Made by a program: the position numbers and the translations under genes. A DNA stretch of 64,000 bases from Rostratula benghalensis (Eukaryota; Chordata; Aves; Charadriiformes; Rostratulidae), in assembly GCA_013399305.1 (NCBI GenBank), contig VXAI01000067.1, positions 372,001 through 436,000 of the forward strand. The letters run 5' to 3'. Below are positions 1-12,300 of this stretch, in pieces. Under the pieces are notes generated by a model. The model searched no databases. It was not told where the DNA came from and saw nothing but the letters and a program-made list of their open reading frames with translations. Position 1 is the first letter of the stretch, and the number at the start of each line of letters is the position of its first letter.

Positions 1-2458
1 ATACACAAACAAAATATCAGCATACTAAACTGCAGAGTATAGGTAGCCCTACTTCAACTTATATTTTGTAAGCAACATCTGATACATTACATCATTTAAA
101 TATTTGCAGTATTAATTAGCTAAAAAAAACATAGCCAAATCTTAAATTAATGTAGTGTGCCAAGAAGACTAACATGAAAATGGAAAAACATTTGAGAACA
201 AGTATCTTAGACATAAACATTCTTGTATCTTTTTACAGGAATATAGCTCTGCAATTAACTCTAGAATGGGACAAACAAAATAGACTTTCATTTCTTAAGT
301 GACTTTTGCTATTCTAAAACTTCATTTCTCCCTTTTTCACCTTTCTTTAACAATCTGAAGGAATGCAAGAAGTTCTGACATGTTTACTGCCTTTTTTTTC
401 TACTCAAAAAATCCATGAAATCTTTGAACTTTCATAAACTCTTTAAGTGCCTATGGCAGGGTTTCTTTTCAGAAAAAATTGAGAGGTGCTACTGTTAAAG
501 GCAAATATATATTGGGAGATAAAAGAGGGAACAGTTACAGCTTTACTCTACTTTCTTGTATGCTGTATTTTGGAGGTACCTTCCTATCCACGTTTCTCAC
601 CCCAAATCCACAGGACTCCCATCTAGCTTGTCACTGCATTTGCATTGTGATGGACAGTCGAAGTGGAACCCATCCTTAGACTGTAATGTAGGGATCTGAA
701 ATCAGACACACAAGGTTAGATTTGATTGAAATTCTGGGTATTGCATTGCCCAAGTGGTTTGGATTAGTCTAAGGACAAGGAGGAATTTTGGAGCTCCTGT
801 TAACTAAGTCAATAGATATTAACAGGTAATTATTAACTCACTAACTATTAATTCAGAGATACCACCTTTTCCAGACAGGTTTCTATACTATATCATAACA
901 TGGGTCACACTAATGACAATTCAGTATTTTGGAATGGAAAGGCATGTTAGAGATGCCACTCTTCCTACATCCACCACTTCCTTCCAGTATTTATTCAAAA
1001 TGTGAGAGGTTCTGCTAGTGCAATGATCCACTTGCTGTTTCCTCTGCTAAAAGTGGAAGCCACGAGAACAGAAACGCCCTCTGTTTCTGAGGCTAGAACA
1101 ACAAGGTTGTTTATAAACCAAGATGATCTATTAGAATAGTGAATTTAATTCAAATAAACATTTTATTAATCATGTATGTCTCTGCTACACCTATTGATGT
1201 AAAATTAAAGCCTCTGTCTTCAAATCACTCTGTTTTCAACTGCTTTGCAGTAGGGATAAACACACAGCAGCTCTAAAAGACATTTCAAAAGAAAGGTAAC
1301 AACATAAACGGTCTAGAGTTCTTTGTGTATTTCTCAGATTACACTCTAGGAGATGAGGAAGATATGCTATTATTCTCAATGCTCTTGTAAAACCACAAAG
1401 AAGAGGTGTTAACACCTAATCATGGAACAACTTTATGAAAAAATAAATACTGTTCAAACTGGTTCTCACCTTACATTTGTGTAAGTACTGGGTGGATTGT
1501 TTCTTTTATTTTTTTCTGTTTTACATGGCACAGAAATACTTGTACTGTAGTAATGTACCTGGGGGTGATAGTATATGTCACCTGAGAACTCATTATTTCA
1601 ACACTGCAGATGCAGAATGAAAGAGTGTCAGGTATTATCACTATCATCAGTACACAGTGTTGAAGGCAAACAGAAACAAGACTCAAAAGAAACTAAAGAA
1701 CAACTAATCTGAAATTAGCAGATGCTTGTGTTCTGCTTTTCTTTAAGCATTAGATGCTATTTTCATTTTCACTTCCTTCTGTACACAAATCTATGAAGAT
1801 ATTCATATGGTTCTATTGTAGAACTTCAATTAAGAAAATTATCTTCTTGCATTACCTGTAGTCCCAGAAAACAGAAGGAACACCAATAGGGTAGTATTTA
1901 AATGGTGCCCCCACCCCTCAGCCACTAAAAGGGGAGGGAAGAAGCCCTTTTGGTTTGTGAACAAGTAAAAAAATCTGATGTACTTAGATTTTTGCAGCAC
2001 ATAATTAATCATTCATAACATAATAAAAATGGTAAACCAGGTCTTATTTCTTTCTGTCCTCTTTCTGCATGGATGAGCTTGTCAACACAGGTACAAGTAG
2101 ATTTACCATGATTATTGTAGAGTAAATTAACCCACACAGTTCTGCTGTGGCAGGCAGACTTCTGCCTCACAGCATTAAAACCTGATTTTCCAAAGTCCTT
2201 CCAAAGATGTTCAAAAGAAAGATGATTTTTCAAAATACCTGCCCTCTATAATTCTGGTGCTAGGCTTTCAAAAGGGTTTGGCCTCTAGCATGCTGAAGCC
2301 TTAAGAAAATCTCATCACTTGCATGCCTAAAGGAAAATATTGCTAGTATGTTTTCCAATTGGGCTTAGAAGGAAGGCTTCACTTAATGGGTGGGGAAACA
2401 GGAGGTTAGCCTGAACTTTGTAGTTAGATACAAGCTACAGTTGTCATTATTTCTTCAG
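1..2458 (+). other. SLC27A2: SLC27A2 intron (partial)
   Basis: AT-rich sequence with scattered short open frames that lack splice-bounded similarity. I looked for the preceding FATP exon (DRVGDTF / WKGENVAT block) and did not find it, so the upstream exon lies outside the window. Confidence 0.7.
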
Positions 2459-2589
2459 GTTATGAAGGCAGAACAGGAATGGCATGTATTCGACTAAAGG
2501 AAAACTGCGAATTTAACGGAGAAAGTACTTACAGACATGTTAACACTCACCTTCCAAACTATGCAAGACCTCGTTTTATAAGGATTAAG
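2459..2589 (+). CDS. SLC27A2: SLC27A2 penultimate coding exon
   Basis: The acceptor TTTCTTCAG ends at 2458 and the donor AAG|GTAAAA lies at 2590. The exon enters with the last two bases of a glycine codon (GT TAT GAA) and leaves in phase 0 after RIK. It covers the EGR-GMA motif and the YARPRF motif typical of the FATP C-terminal subdomain. Confidence 0.94.
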
Positions 2590-3884
2590 GTAAAACAGTG
2601 CTCCTACACAGCTTTTGTACATCCATCTGGATTGTATTTTCTCTCTTTTCTGCAAGGACTATGGAATTTCTACTTATACTTGCAATTCTCAAAAAGGCGT
2701 CTTTTGTCTCTCACTTGCTCTTGGTCACTTACCAATTATGAAAGTAGAACCACACCCAGACGTTTTTTTCAGGCTGAATTCAAACAAGTTGCGTGAACAG
2801 CTACAGGATGCCTGGCACATTTTAAGATATAAAAATCAAGAAGATATCTTAGTGGAAAATACATTTCTTGCCAGATTCCTTAAGCACAGTAACACTGCTA
2901 TGTTCTCAGTTTAGTGCAGCTCTGTCTACAAACTGTTCTGTGCAAAATAAATATCACATGCAAATAAAAGCTTGCAAGAAAGCTATCTTTTGCAGGAGAG
3001 GCCTTTGATTTTTATCCTACCAGTAAATAAATAGCCAAATTCTAAACTGAAACTTAACACGGATTAGGAAAATATTGCAAAAAAAGTCACTGTACTTCAA
3101 GTTATTTATTTAAAATAAATATTGCTCCTTTGAGAAAGGTTGTGGATTCACTGAGATCATTCAAGAGGACTAACACACATGCTAATCAGCATGTCTAATT
3201 ATTTAATCAATCTTTAAGCTTTTGAATCCTGCAAACAAAAGAGTTGACTAGTTAAGGTAATGGTTTGTCTTGCCACCCCATGTGATATACAATGAGTCTT
3301 TCCCAGCCTCCAACTGCCATTTTCTTTACTTTCCTAAAAAAAAAAAAAAATGCTGCTTTTTGATCTGAGAACTGGAAAAATCTGGATAAACTCATTCATT
3401 CTCTCTGACTAAAAGCTGAAAACTAGCGTTTTCCTGCCTCATGTAAATAGAATAGTATGGTAAGCCTTTCAGAAGCATTTCTGTGTTCCCACCACTTCTT
3501 ACATTCAAAGCAATTACTGGCCCACGTATTCCACAGTCCAGTTATTATCTGATGAATGCAGATAGTTTAGACCTCTATTAGTAAGGCTTTGACTTCTGTG
3601 CTGTATGGGTTTTCTTTAAAAAAGATTCTCTTTGAATTTAGGAAATCTAATCTAATTCTCATTATTATATCCTGATATTGAAACAGATATGTAATTTTGT
3701 TTTGTAGAGTGCCATTGAACTTACAGCAACTTTTAAGTACCGTAAAGTACAACTTGTGGAGGAGGGTTTCAATCCAGCAGTCATCACAGACCGCCTATAT
3801 TTCCTGGATGACAAGGAAAACCTGTATGTACAAATGACCCAGGACATTTATAACTCAGTAAAAAACCATGTCTTCAAATTGTGA
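2459..3884 (+). CDS. SLC27A2: SLC27A2, 3' part (last two coding exons): very-long-chain fatty acid transport protein 2 / acyl-CoA synthetase
   Basis: FATP2 activates long- and very-long-chain fatty acids and bile acids to CoA thioesters at the ER and peroxisome and aids fatty-acid uptake (family knowledge). Only the C-terminal adenylation subdomain is in the window: exons 2459-2589 and 3708-3884. The first reads YEGRTGMACIRLKENCEF and ends NYARPRFIRIK. The second holds the ELTATFKYRKVQLVEEGFNP block, whose TFKYRK lysine is the probable C-domain catalytic lysine of the ANL superfamily, and ends HVFKL then TGA. Human SLC27A2 aligns residue for residue here and ends in KTLKL. The gene enters from the left and its earlier exons are outside. 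It converges on HDC. SLC27A2 is preferred over other FATPs because of this match and the neighbour HDC. Confidence 0.95.
2590..3707 (+). other. SLC27A2: SLC27A2 last intron
   Basis: AT-rich intron bounded by a GTAAAA donor and a TTTTGTAG acceptor. It holds a short A-tract near 3338-3352. Nothing else was recognised. Confidence 0.8.
3708..3884 (+). CDS. SLC27A2: SLC27A2 terminal coding exon
   Basis: The acceptor TTTTGTAG ends at 3707. The exon opens in phase 0 (SAIELTATFKYRK), continues with EEGFNPAV and YFLDD, and stops at TGA 3882-3884. The length and end match the human last exon. Confidence 0.95.
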   Translation, partial: SAIELTATFKYRKVQLVEEGFNPAVITDRLYFLDDKENLYVQMTQDIYNSVKNHVFKL

Positions 3885-4050
3885 GCAGGTAAAAAAAAAA
3901 AAGTAAATCTGTGTTTTATAACGTTTAGCTCTTAAAGCCTTTATTATTCTAATCCTGTCAGGAAATTATATTTATTAATATTAGCAAATATCAGTATCTG
4001 AAATAAATTATGACTATGAGATTGTTTTAATAAAGCAGAACTTCTCCAAC
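3885..4050 (+). other. SLC27A2: SLC27A2 3' UTR with two polyadenylation signals
   Basis: AATAAA occurs at 4002-4007 and again at 4029-4034, 118 and 145 bases after the stop. The true cleavage site is not visible, so the right edge is approximate. Confidence 0.6.
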
Positions 4051-5416
4051 TTTACTTGTTGACCTCTCCTTCCTACTTGGAATCTTACGTACCTTCCTAC
4101 TGTGTGGATGCATTCTTTACGCTGTGAATGTTCACATTAGGCACCTAAGCATGTGAAAGTGGGTACAATGTGATATCTTCACAGAAATACATTTATCTTC
4201 ATATCAAATGGCGACCCACTGCATTAGTAAAAATTATATCCCAAATCAAAACACAAAACTAATTAAAAAAATACCATTAATGAAACTTGCAGTTGTCTCA
4301 AATCAACTAATAAAAAGTCTATTAGAAGCTTACATTAACTTTTACCCACTGCAGCAGAGATGCTTTCTTATTTTTTATGCACCAAATAATAGAGACACAG
4401 AATAAGAACAGTTAGCAAGAACTAAGACATACTTTCCTTCGGGTGCAAATAGAGCAGTGGAAGGCCAGATACTTCACAATAAAATGTCACTTAGATTTCC
4501 CTAGGATTTAAAAACCAGGCATATAATATTACAGAATGGGATAAATCTGTTCTTGGTAAAAGTGCTACCTTTTACTGCCTCAATATACTCCACTCTGACT
4601 TTAGCTGATGTTGTATAAGGGTATAGAAATTTTTCTGATTAACCAGGCTCATTGTTCATGTAACTTGAAAATAGTTGTACTGGGTCAGACTGAAGATCCA
4701 GCTGGCCTTCACCATGTACGCTGGCCTTCACCATGTACGCTGCCTTCACCATGTACGCTGCCTTCACCATGGGGCAATTTTAAGTGTCTGGAAACAACTA
4801 GGAAGCCAGCAAGCACCTAGCAGTGCTTTTCCAGAATAACCTCCTAGCAATCATCACGCTTCCTGACTCAAGAGTAGTATCTCTGAATTTAATGCTGTCC
4901 TCAATAGACTTTTTTTTCCCTCACCCCATTTTTTTTTTTTAATTGTTCATGAAAAATATATACAACATGCACCTCTTACAGCAGTAAGTTTGTTTGGTGC
5001 ACAGAGACCCTTTCTTCTGTAACACCTCTTAGTACTTCTGTTACAACAAAGGGTGAAATACCATTCCTACTCTCTTTCCTCATGCACATGTGATTTACAC
5101 ACCTTGGGCAATGCTGAGAACGGTCACAGGTGCTTCGCAAGGGCAGCCGCTCTGCTAAGGGCTGCACAAAGCCTCCTGTGCGCTGTAACTGATGAGCACA
5201 GATGGAATGACCGGGCTGCTCTACATTTAAATTAACACAGTTTTACAGTTGCCCTAATACAGCAAACATCTCTTTTTGCACAGTTCAGAATTGACGCTGG
5301 GTTGTCTGCACACACACCTCCTCACAGCAGCCTAGAGTTTAAGTCAAGGTATTAAATTGGCATTTGCATTACCACAGTCTAAAAACCAGAGAGGTTCACG
5401 TTATACACCTATAAGA
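4051..5416. other. Convergent spacer between SLC27A2 and HDC
   Basis: About 1.35 kb between the two genes' polyadenylation signals. It contains the 19/18-base minisatellite at 4701-4772 and a T-rich stretch near 4910-4941. No splice-bounded coding sequence was seen on either strand. Confidence 0.6.
4701..4772. repeat. Short tandem repeat (minisatellite), four units
   Basis: Unit GCTGGCCTTCACCATGTAC occurs twice exactly (4701-4719, 4720-4738). An 18-base version lacking one G follows (4739-4756), then a truncated fourth copy (4757-4772). It lies in the spacer between SLC27A2 and HDC. Confidence 0.9.
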
Positions 5417-5598
5417 TTTATTTGACATTTTAATATATAAATACACAAGGTTTCTACCATAAAAGCACAGGAACTTTCGCAGTGGTCAATGCCATTGCTT
5501 ACATATTGAACAAAATAACATGGTATTGCATATGAATAAGCAAACTTTGGTTCTCTTTCTACCTGGTCTTCCTACCAGTCTTAAGAACTAATTTCTTA
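5417..5598 (-). other. HDC: HDC 3' UTR with polyadenylation signal
   Basis: AATAAA on the minus strand at 5417-5422 lies about 180 bases after the stop. The cleavage site is inferred to be just below it. Confidence 0.55.
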
Positions 5599-6360
5599 TT
5601 AACCAATGGCTTGCAGAGGACAACAAGGCAGCTGAAGGCCACACTGAATGCTACACTCTGGGAAGCTTGGGACACTGTAAAACTTAATTAGTTTTTTGAA
5701 GGCACTTTTTTTGAGCATCATCACCTCTTCAGGCAGCCTGGAAAGAATTTTGGCATTCGCATGAGACTCCTTCTTGTCAGCGGCTGCTGTTTTGGAGTTA
5801 CATTGCTCTAGACTACCAGTCATTGGCACACTGTTGCAGCTAAGGGAACGTGCTGTCTTCTTCTTGCCTTGAACAGATAAATAACTGAATAAAAAAGAGG
5901 TTAACTTATGCTTGGTAACATGTTGGATATCCTTGGGAAAACAGTCATCTACAGGATCCCCTTGGCCTTTCACCTGTTGACTGATCACGCACATACTAGG
6001 ACTTGCTACTAATTTCTTAGGCTGAACTACTATTTTTCTGGAAGGTGTTTTGTATTTTCCTCCATCTAGATAAACCTGAGAAGCATTACTAATGGCATCA
6101 GAACGAGGCTTAACTATCGTATTAGGGATTCTTGCCCCATCACCAGAATTGATGCAGGGCAACCCGTAATTCTGGCTAACAATTTGGGCTGCAGTGTGTT
6201 GAATGATGTTCCAGTCTTGCAGAATATCTTCCCTGGTTGTGAACTGAGAAGTTACCGTAAAGCGAATGATGAACTTGTCATGAATGGTTGCTGGAATTAG
6301 GAAGAGCCTGCCAGAACTGCTTAGCTCTTTCAGGAGTTTTTCTGTCAGCCAGTTGGGACC
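5599..6360 (-). CDS. HDC: HDC coding exon 12 (C-terminal extension and stop)
   Basis: Residues 414-666. It starts [12 protein letters not shown] after acceptor TTTCAAACAG, finishes the decarboxylase fold ([25 protein letters not shown]), then runs through a diverged linker. Two blocks after that are strongly conserved with mammals: [10 protein letters not shown] to [19 protein letters not shown], and [18 protein letters not shown] ending [14 protein letters not shown] then TAA. Confidence 0.97.
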   Translation of the reverse strand, partial: GPNWLTEKLLKELSSSGRLFLIPATIHDKFIIRFTVTSQFTTREDILQDWNIIQHTAAQIVSQNYGLPCINSGDGARIPNTIVKPRSDAISNASQVYLDGGKYKTPSRKIVVQPKKLVASPSMCVISQQVKGQGDPVDDCFPKDIQHVTKHKLTSFLFSYLSVQGKKKTARSLSCNSVPMTGSLEQCNSKTAAADKKESHANAKILSRLPEEVMMLKKSAFKKLIKFYSVPSFPECSIQCGLQLPCCPLQAIG

Positions 6361-9300
6361 CTGTTTGAAATATGAGTAAGAAAAAAAATAAAATAGTATA
6401 GTTAGAACTTGCAGTGACAACCAAATGTCTCTAAGAATTCCAGTATTATAAATTCTTGTATGAAAGTTTATTTACAATCCTTAATGTCTGTCAAGAGATC
6501 AGCTGTGATCAATTCATTCCAAAGAGACACACAAAAGGCACAATCTTTACCTTTAAACGAAATACCACTAGTCCAAGATGTCTCTTGGCAGGAATTTCAA
6601 AGAGTGGATCACTTCTAACCAATGATTCAAAGAACTTGGCTGTTTCAGTACCCTATAATTAAGGAAAAAAAGTAGTTATGTATTGGTTTGTCACAAACCC
6701 ACTGTAAGACCCTAAATGAAGAAGTGAAAAATAATTCCTTTCCTTACTGAAACACATTCTAATGCATGAGTGGTAGCAAACAGACAAATTTCAAAAATCT
6801 AGGAGTTTTAAAGTCTGTCTCTATTTGCCCAGATCCTTGACAACAAACATGAGTAACTGGACTACGTACAGAAATTGTCTAGAAAAAGGTTTGAAAACAG
6901 AATGTGTCTTCTCAGGTCAGAGTCCTTTTGCAGCTACCGTTGATCCACAACGTGGTCCCTTGTATTTACACTCCATCCAAGGCTCAAGCCTGTAAATCCT
7001 CCCAGGGATGGAATGAGCTGTCCCTCACAGCCTGCCTCCCAAACAGCTGCCACTTTGCCTCACAGAAAGCTTCTACAGATCAGTACTCAGCAACGTGCAG
7101 AAGGCATTGACTTAACGAGGCGCCTTCCATTGCCTAGTGCTTCCAAGAAGGGGAACAGGAAATGTTTTGTCTACACAGTCCATCTTTACAGATTACTGAG
7201 GAGTAAAATCAGCACGCATTCAGCCTTCACATGCAAGCTTTGCGTGACAGAGGATTTCTGTTACTCATCTTTGCATCACTGAATTCCACTCAGTTCAGCT
7301 ACCATAAATGAACACACTACATTTATGCTTGCGTTGTTATTTCACATACGTGTCGGACATGAGCTTGAAGCTTTTTCACCCCAAACGAACGAATCACAAA
7401 CCACAGCTTCAAAGAACGAAATCGACGACTCAGTGGAATTTGCCAGTGCTGTGAAAACACAAGGGAGCATCAATGAGCACAGAACCAACAGCAAGGAGCG
7501 GCCCCTCACACCTTCAGGTCTGGGGCTTCAGACACTGGTCAGACATCTCCCCTGACACAAATAAATTCATATTACTGGAAATCTGCTCAGCCTAGGAAAT
7601 AGCCATCAAAGAAACACTATGTCTGCATATTTTTCAATTGTTTGAAAAAACAGAATTTTGGCTATTGCCCTTAATCTATAGTGTAGATGTGCTTGAATCT
7701 TTAGTTAATTACCAGCTAATAGCAACATATTTTTGCATTTCAAGAGCATTATTAATTTGTGTCCATTTACACTTTATGACTGAGGATGCACTTCAGTTCC
7801 TGTAATTTGTGTATTTAAGTGCCATCCTGAACGCTTTCTCAAATCAACTATAAACAGCAAGAGTCAATACAGGGGTAGACCTTCCAGAGTAAGTAACACC
7901 TGCTGCATGGAAAGGAGTGACAAAACATGTGAAGGAGTATTTCTAGGGAGCTACACAATCACATGCAAGATCCTATTTAGCCACAAGAGGGATTCATTGA
8001 TAGATGTCCTCCCCACTCTACACTCCAATGAAAAGCACTATTGATTTCAAGAAAACAATTATCTTTTGAGGATGAGGGTGAGATCATAGCAGAAACAATT
8101 GGCAGTGAATATTCTTTTGTTTTACTGAACTGAAAACTGCTGTAAGATGGATCTAAAGTGGAATGCCTCTACGCTCTCCTATGAATAGCTTAATATATAA
8201 TTCATTCTACTGCTGCTTCAGAGCATGGTGTTTCCATTGCTTACTCCTATCTCTTTTTTATTACACATCAGGGATACAAGAAAAACAGCCAAAACGCCAT
8301 CTATAGGAATTACTTCAGCAACATGATGCACAGAAAAGACCCTCCCAACTAAAAAGGCAATCCTGGGTCCTGATCTGCATAAAAATCTTATGTACTTCAA
8401 TCTCTATATCCGAACACAATTTTATAATGAATTTTTATACCAGGATTCTCTTCAAAGTTTTACTGTTTAGTCTGCGTGCTGATCCCAGTATAATTGCTTT
8501 TATGTTTTTATGTAGTATGACCAGCTGTAAGATAAGCACACTCCAGAGTGTGAGGATTTTCACATTCTGTTTGTACATTTCATAGGCAATTTAAAATATC
8601 AACTCAAACAACAACTTACCATGAAATCAACAGCAGCTCCTGAATTGGGATGTCTGAGGTAGACAGGGTTAACACTGAAGGTTTGATGTAACTTGCATTT
8701 ATCTTTAACCCTATCAATTGTAGAATGAACTGTATTTAGCAAAAATAGTGCAGAGAAAGACTTTGGTAATTTACCTGTTATCCTTTTGGTGTTTTGGCTT
8801 GCCTTTACTCACCAAAATCCAGTGCAGTCAAAATGAACCATCATCCATTTAGAAGGGTTAAAAGTAAAGGAATCTGCGTATTCGATTCCATCCAAGAATA
8901 ATCGAAACTCAGGACATACAAACGCTGTTCCTGCATATGCAGCATCAATATGAAGCCAAAGTCCCTCAGCATCACCTGTTGGAATTGAAATTGTCGTCAT
9001 CTAAAGGACATAAGGAAAATCAGGTGCATGTTTTTGTGGGAGGACGACAGGCTAGCAACAAAATAAAGACAAACAATTGACAATCTACTTGACAGTTGGA
9101 CTAGATGATCTTAAAGGCCCCTTCCAACCTAGATGATTTTAGACAATTCTACTTTTATTCTAAAGCTGTGGATTGAGAGCCCCAAAATAGAGGATAATGC
9201 TGGAATCAGATTCCCAAAATGCACTATTCCATACTTCATATGAGTGAGGCTTTTAACGTTTGATTTCTGCCACCTGTCGTTTTGCTACGTGCAATTCCCC

Positions 9301-12300
9301 AACAAGCAACAAGGATCTGGAGACAGATGCCATATTTTGACCTGTAACAGAAAGTGCCACAGGTCTTCAGCAGCTACTTGTCAGAATTTATGTTGGAATA
9401 AGATCTATGACCATGTCAAATTTACCTATTGAACTGGTGGCTGCCAAACACTAACCTTGCAAAGTTAAATATTTATGTTTCCATCCTACAACAGTAATGA
9501 ACTGTCCTATACAGTCTGTATTCCCTGAATAGCCACATGAAAGATTTATCAGTTGGCAAACTTCATCCACCTTAAACTGAATGCATTTTAGCATCCTAAG
9601 CTAAATCTTAGAGAAATCATGCAAAGTCTTGTGCTGACCCAACTTAACTTTGAGTCACATCTGAAAAACTCAGCTGAGCAGTGTTTCTACTCTCCTTGGT
9701 TTTGGCACAAAAAGTTCTCATACTATTTTTTCTGTGCTACCATAGTTTAAGATCAGGAAAAAAATGACACTTACAAATTGGACCCAACTCTGAGAGATTG
9801 TCAAAAGCACAGACACCAGTTGTACCCAAAGTTGCACAAACCTAGAAGAAAACAAATCTTTTAAGATGGCAAGTTTTAAATAAATGGATGTAGCACTTCA
9901 AAAGTGGTGAGGCTATCATACACACTCAAAATGTTAATAGTTTTTTCTTCAATAAAACAGAAAACCTTGCATGCATTTTAACCTTCAGTTAATGGATTTT
10001 CATGCATTAAGAAAAATTTCAGATGTACTTTTATGTTGACATTAGGAATACACCACTACATCAATATCCCCAGTCAGAAAACTGAACATACAAAGACTGG
10101 CACTAGGCCTTTATTTCTGTCTTCTGCAATGGCTTTCTTCAAAGTTTCACCTCTGAGGGAAAAGTTCTCATCCACAGGCAGAAACTTCATTTTCACAAGA
10201 GAAATCAAACCAGCCTTTTCAACAGAAGAATGTGCCTTTAAAAAAGAAAAAAAATAAAAATCAGAAAAACAGTAAGAAAGCAAGCTCTGAGGCTGAACAG
10301 CTGTGGTAAGTTACAGCCTTATAAAAGACAGTGGTTGCAATAAAAGGAGAGATAGGTGCCTATTATAATTACTCAGTAGAAGTCTGTATATTTATTTTTT
10401 TGTGAATAACTAAAAGAAATAATACACTGTAATTCACAGTAATGCATATGCTCCATTTATTTGGTCTCTAAAACGTAGTAATAGGAATCCTCACCTTGTG
10501 TTTGGAGGGCCATTTATTAAAACTCACATCTTGAAGGACCTCCAAAAATGGATCAACCACAGTTTATTCCCTCCTCCCTGTCGTAAGAATATAAAGACCC
10601 CTAAAGGGTGCGTACTTCTGAGCTGGAGTAGACCAAAACCACTCATAAGCAAAAGCCCTTTTAGCTATCCTAAAAGAAAACTAGCATGAGTGTCTCTCCT
10701 GTTGCAGTTTTCACAAGGGAATATGATTGTTCAGTTCAGCAGCCAAAGGACAAGGCAGGTTTGCAGGCAGAGTCACAGTGCTCTCTAGATGTTTCCTGCA
10801 AGAACAAGCACAGAGGCCTTAGGGTAGGGACCACAAGCAGGAGCAGCACTGAGGTAACGCCCCCGACCTGCCACTGAGTGGAGAGAGGCTGTGGAGAAGC
10901 AAGAGCTGAAGTAGCACGAGATCAGCACATCGTTACTGCAGTAAAGCTTTGTGAAAAACAGGAAGGAAGCTCAGAAATGAGTCATGTCAAACAATTTCTA
11001 GAGGACTGCTGGGACCCTACAAAACCTCACCTCACACTGATTTAGTTTCCCTGCGCGCAGAAAGTGACGCGAGAGGGATTCGTTCACGCTCGTGAGGCTT
11101 TCACGGTTGGGTTTTTCTCTTGCTACAGAAATGCAATCGCACATTGCATGGTCTGGGTGAGACAGCAGAAGCAATTTGTTTTCTTGGTAACCAGAAGGAC
11201 CTACTTGATCAGACGCATAAGCGATGAGGCGAGAATTGAGTGAGGACTCGTCAGTGTCTGGCTCAGAAAGCTTCATCTCCAGAATTTTGTTTTTCCTCGC
11301 TGCTAGCAGTGCAACCAAGGTTGATTCGCTCACAGTGCTCTGCAAAGACATGGCTCATTTACTGCAACATGCTGTTACTTCATTGCTATTTTGTCAGGGA
11401 ATTACTGAAGTCATTGAAGTGCTCTGCTGCCCGCTCTTCCTTTTTCTTTATATTCCTGCTTTTCCTGGGGTGCAGTAGGAAGTCACTCGCTGATGAGCAA
11501 CACTCGGGACAGCAACACAAACCAAAGCCTTTTAACTGCTGTGTATTTTTAGTGTGCAGAACCAAGCTGAGGGGAAGTAAATACCACATTTCCTTTTGTT
11601 CTTCTACAGCTACGAAGTAGTATCTCCCATAAAAATTGCAAACCTGAGCAAAGCTCCTTATAACCGGAGAGCCTTTGCGCAGGGTACTTGCTTTGGCCTT
11701 ATGAAAGGGGGTAAAGCTTCAGGCCTTGATCTCTCAGAGACACAAAGTAGACACAAGAAAAAAGGAAAAATCATTTCTTGAGTGGCTAAGGACTGCTAGT
11801 AGTAGGACAGAGAGAAGGAATTCCTTCTCTTATTAAGTAACTGAATAACGTAAGTGAATCATTTGGTGATATGAAACAGATTGAAGAAACAAAATCTAAC
11901 TTTCACTTACCCTTAGTAAAGCCACAAGAGTACCTGCTTCTCATCCATAACAGAGTTGGGACTAAAAGCAATAGCAATTCCTATTCTATAATCTTAAATA
12001 TTTGATACTAAAGTTTGGGAAAGTAACATGAAATTGGGATTTGTCTATTCAAACCCATAGAGCAAGTCTTACTGGCTTTGCCTCCAGGAAAACTATCACC
12101 CAGAGGAAAATTAACTTGAGTGAGAACTAAAAGATGAGGCCACCTCTGATCTCTCCTACCTGTAATACTCCTCCGCCCACACTGTCAGGATGGTGGTGCA
12201 GGAATTTATCTGGAAGGCCCAGCATTTTAGCCAACCAATCCATCACATTCATTTCTAGTTCTGTACAGGCTGGACTGGAGGCCTAGGAAAACCAGAGAGA

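Noticed and set aside
2615..2914. Plus-strand frames after the SLC27A2 penultimate exon
   Set aside because: They read through the donor at 2590 into the intron. Residues after RIK have no similarity to FATP2, and the real continuation is at 3708.
11224..11620. Plus-strand frames overlapping HDC exon 5
   Set aside because: Antisense to a verified HDC exon, with no independent similarity.
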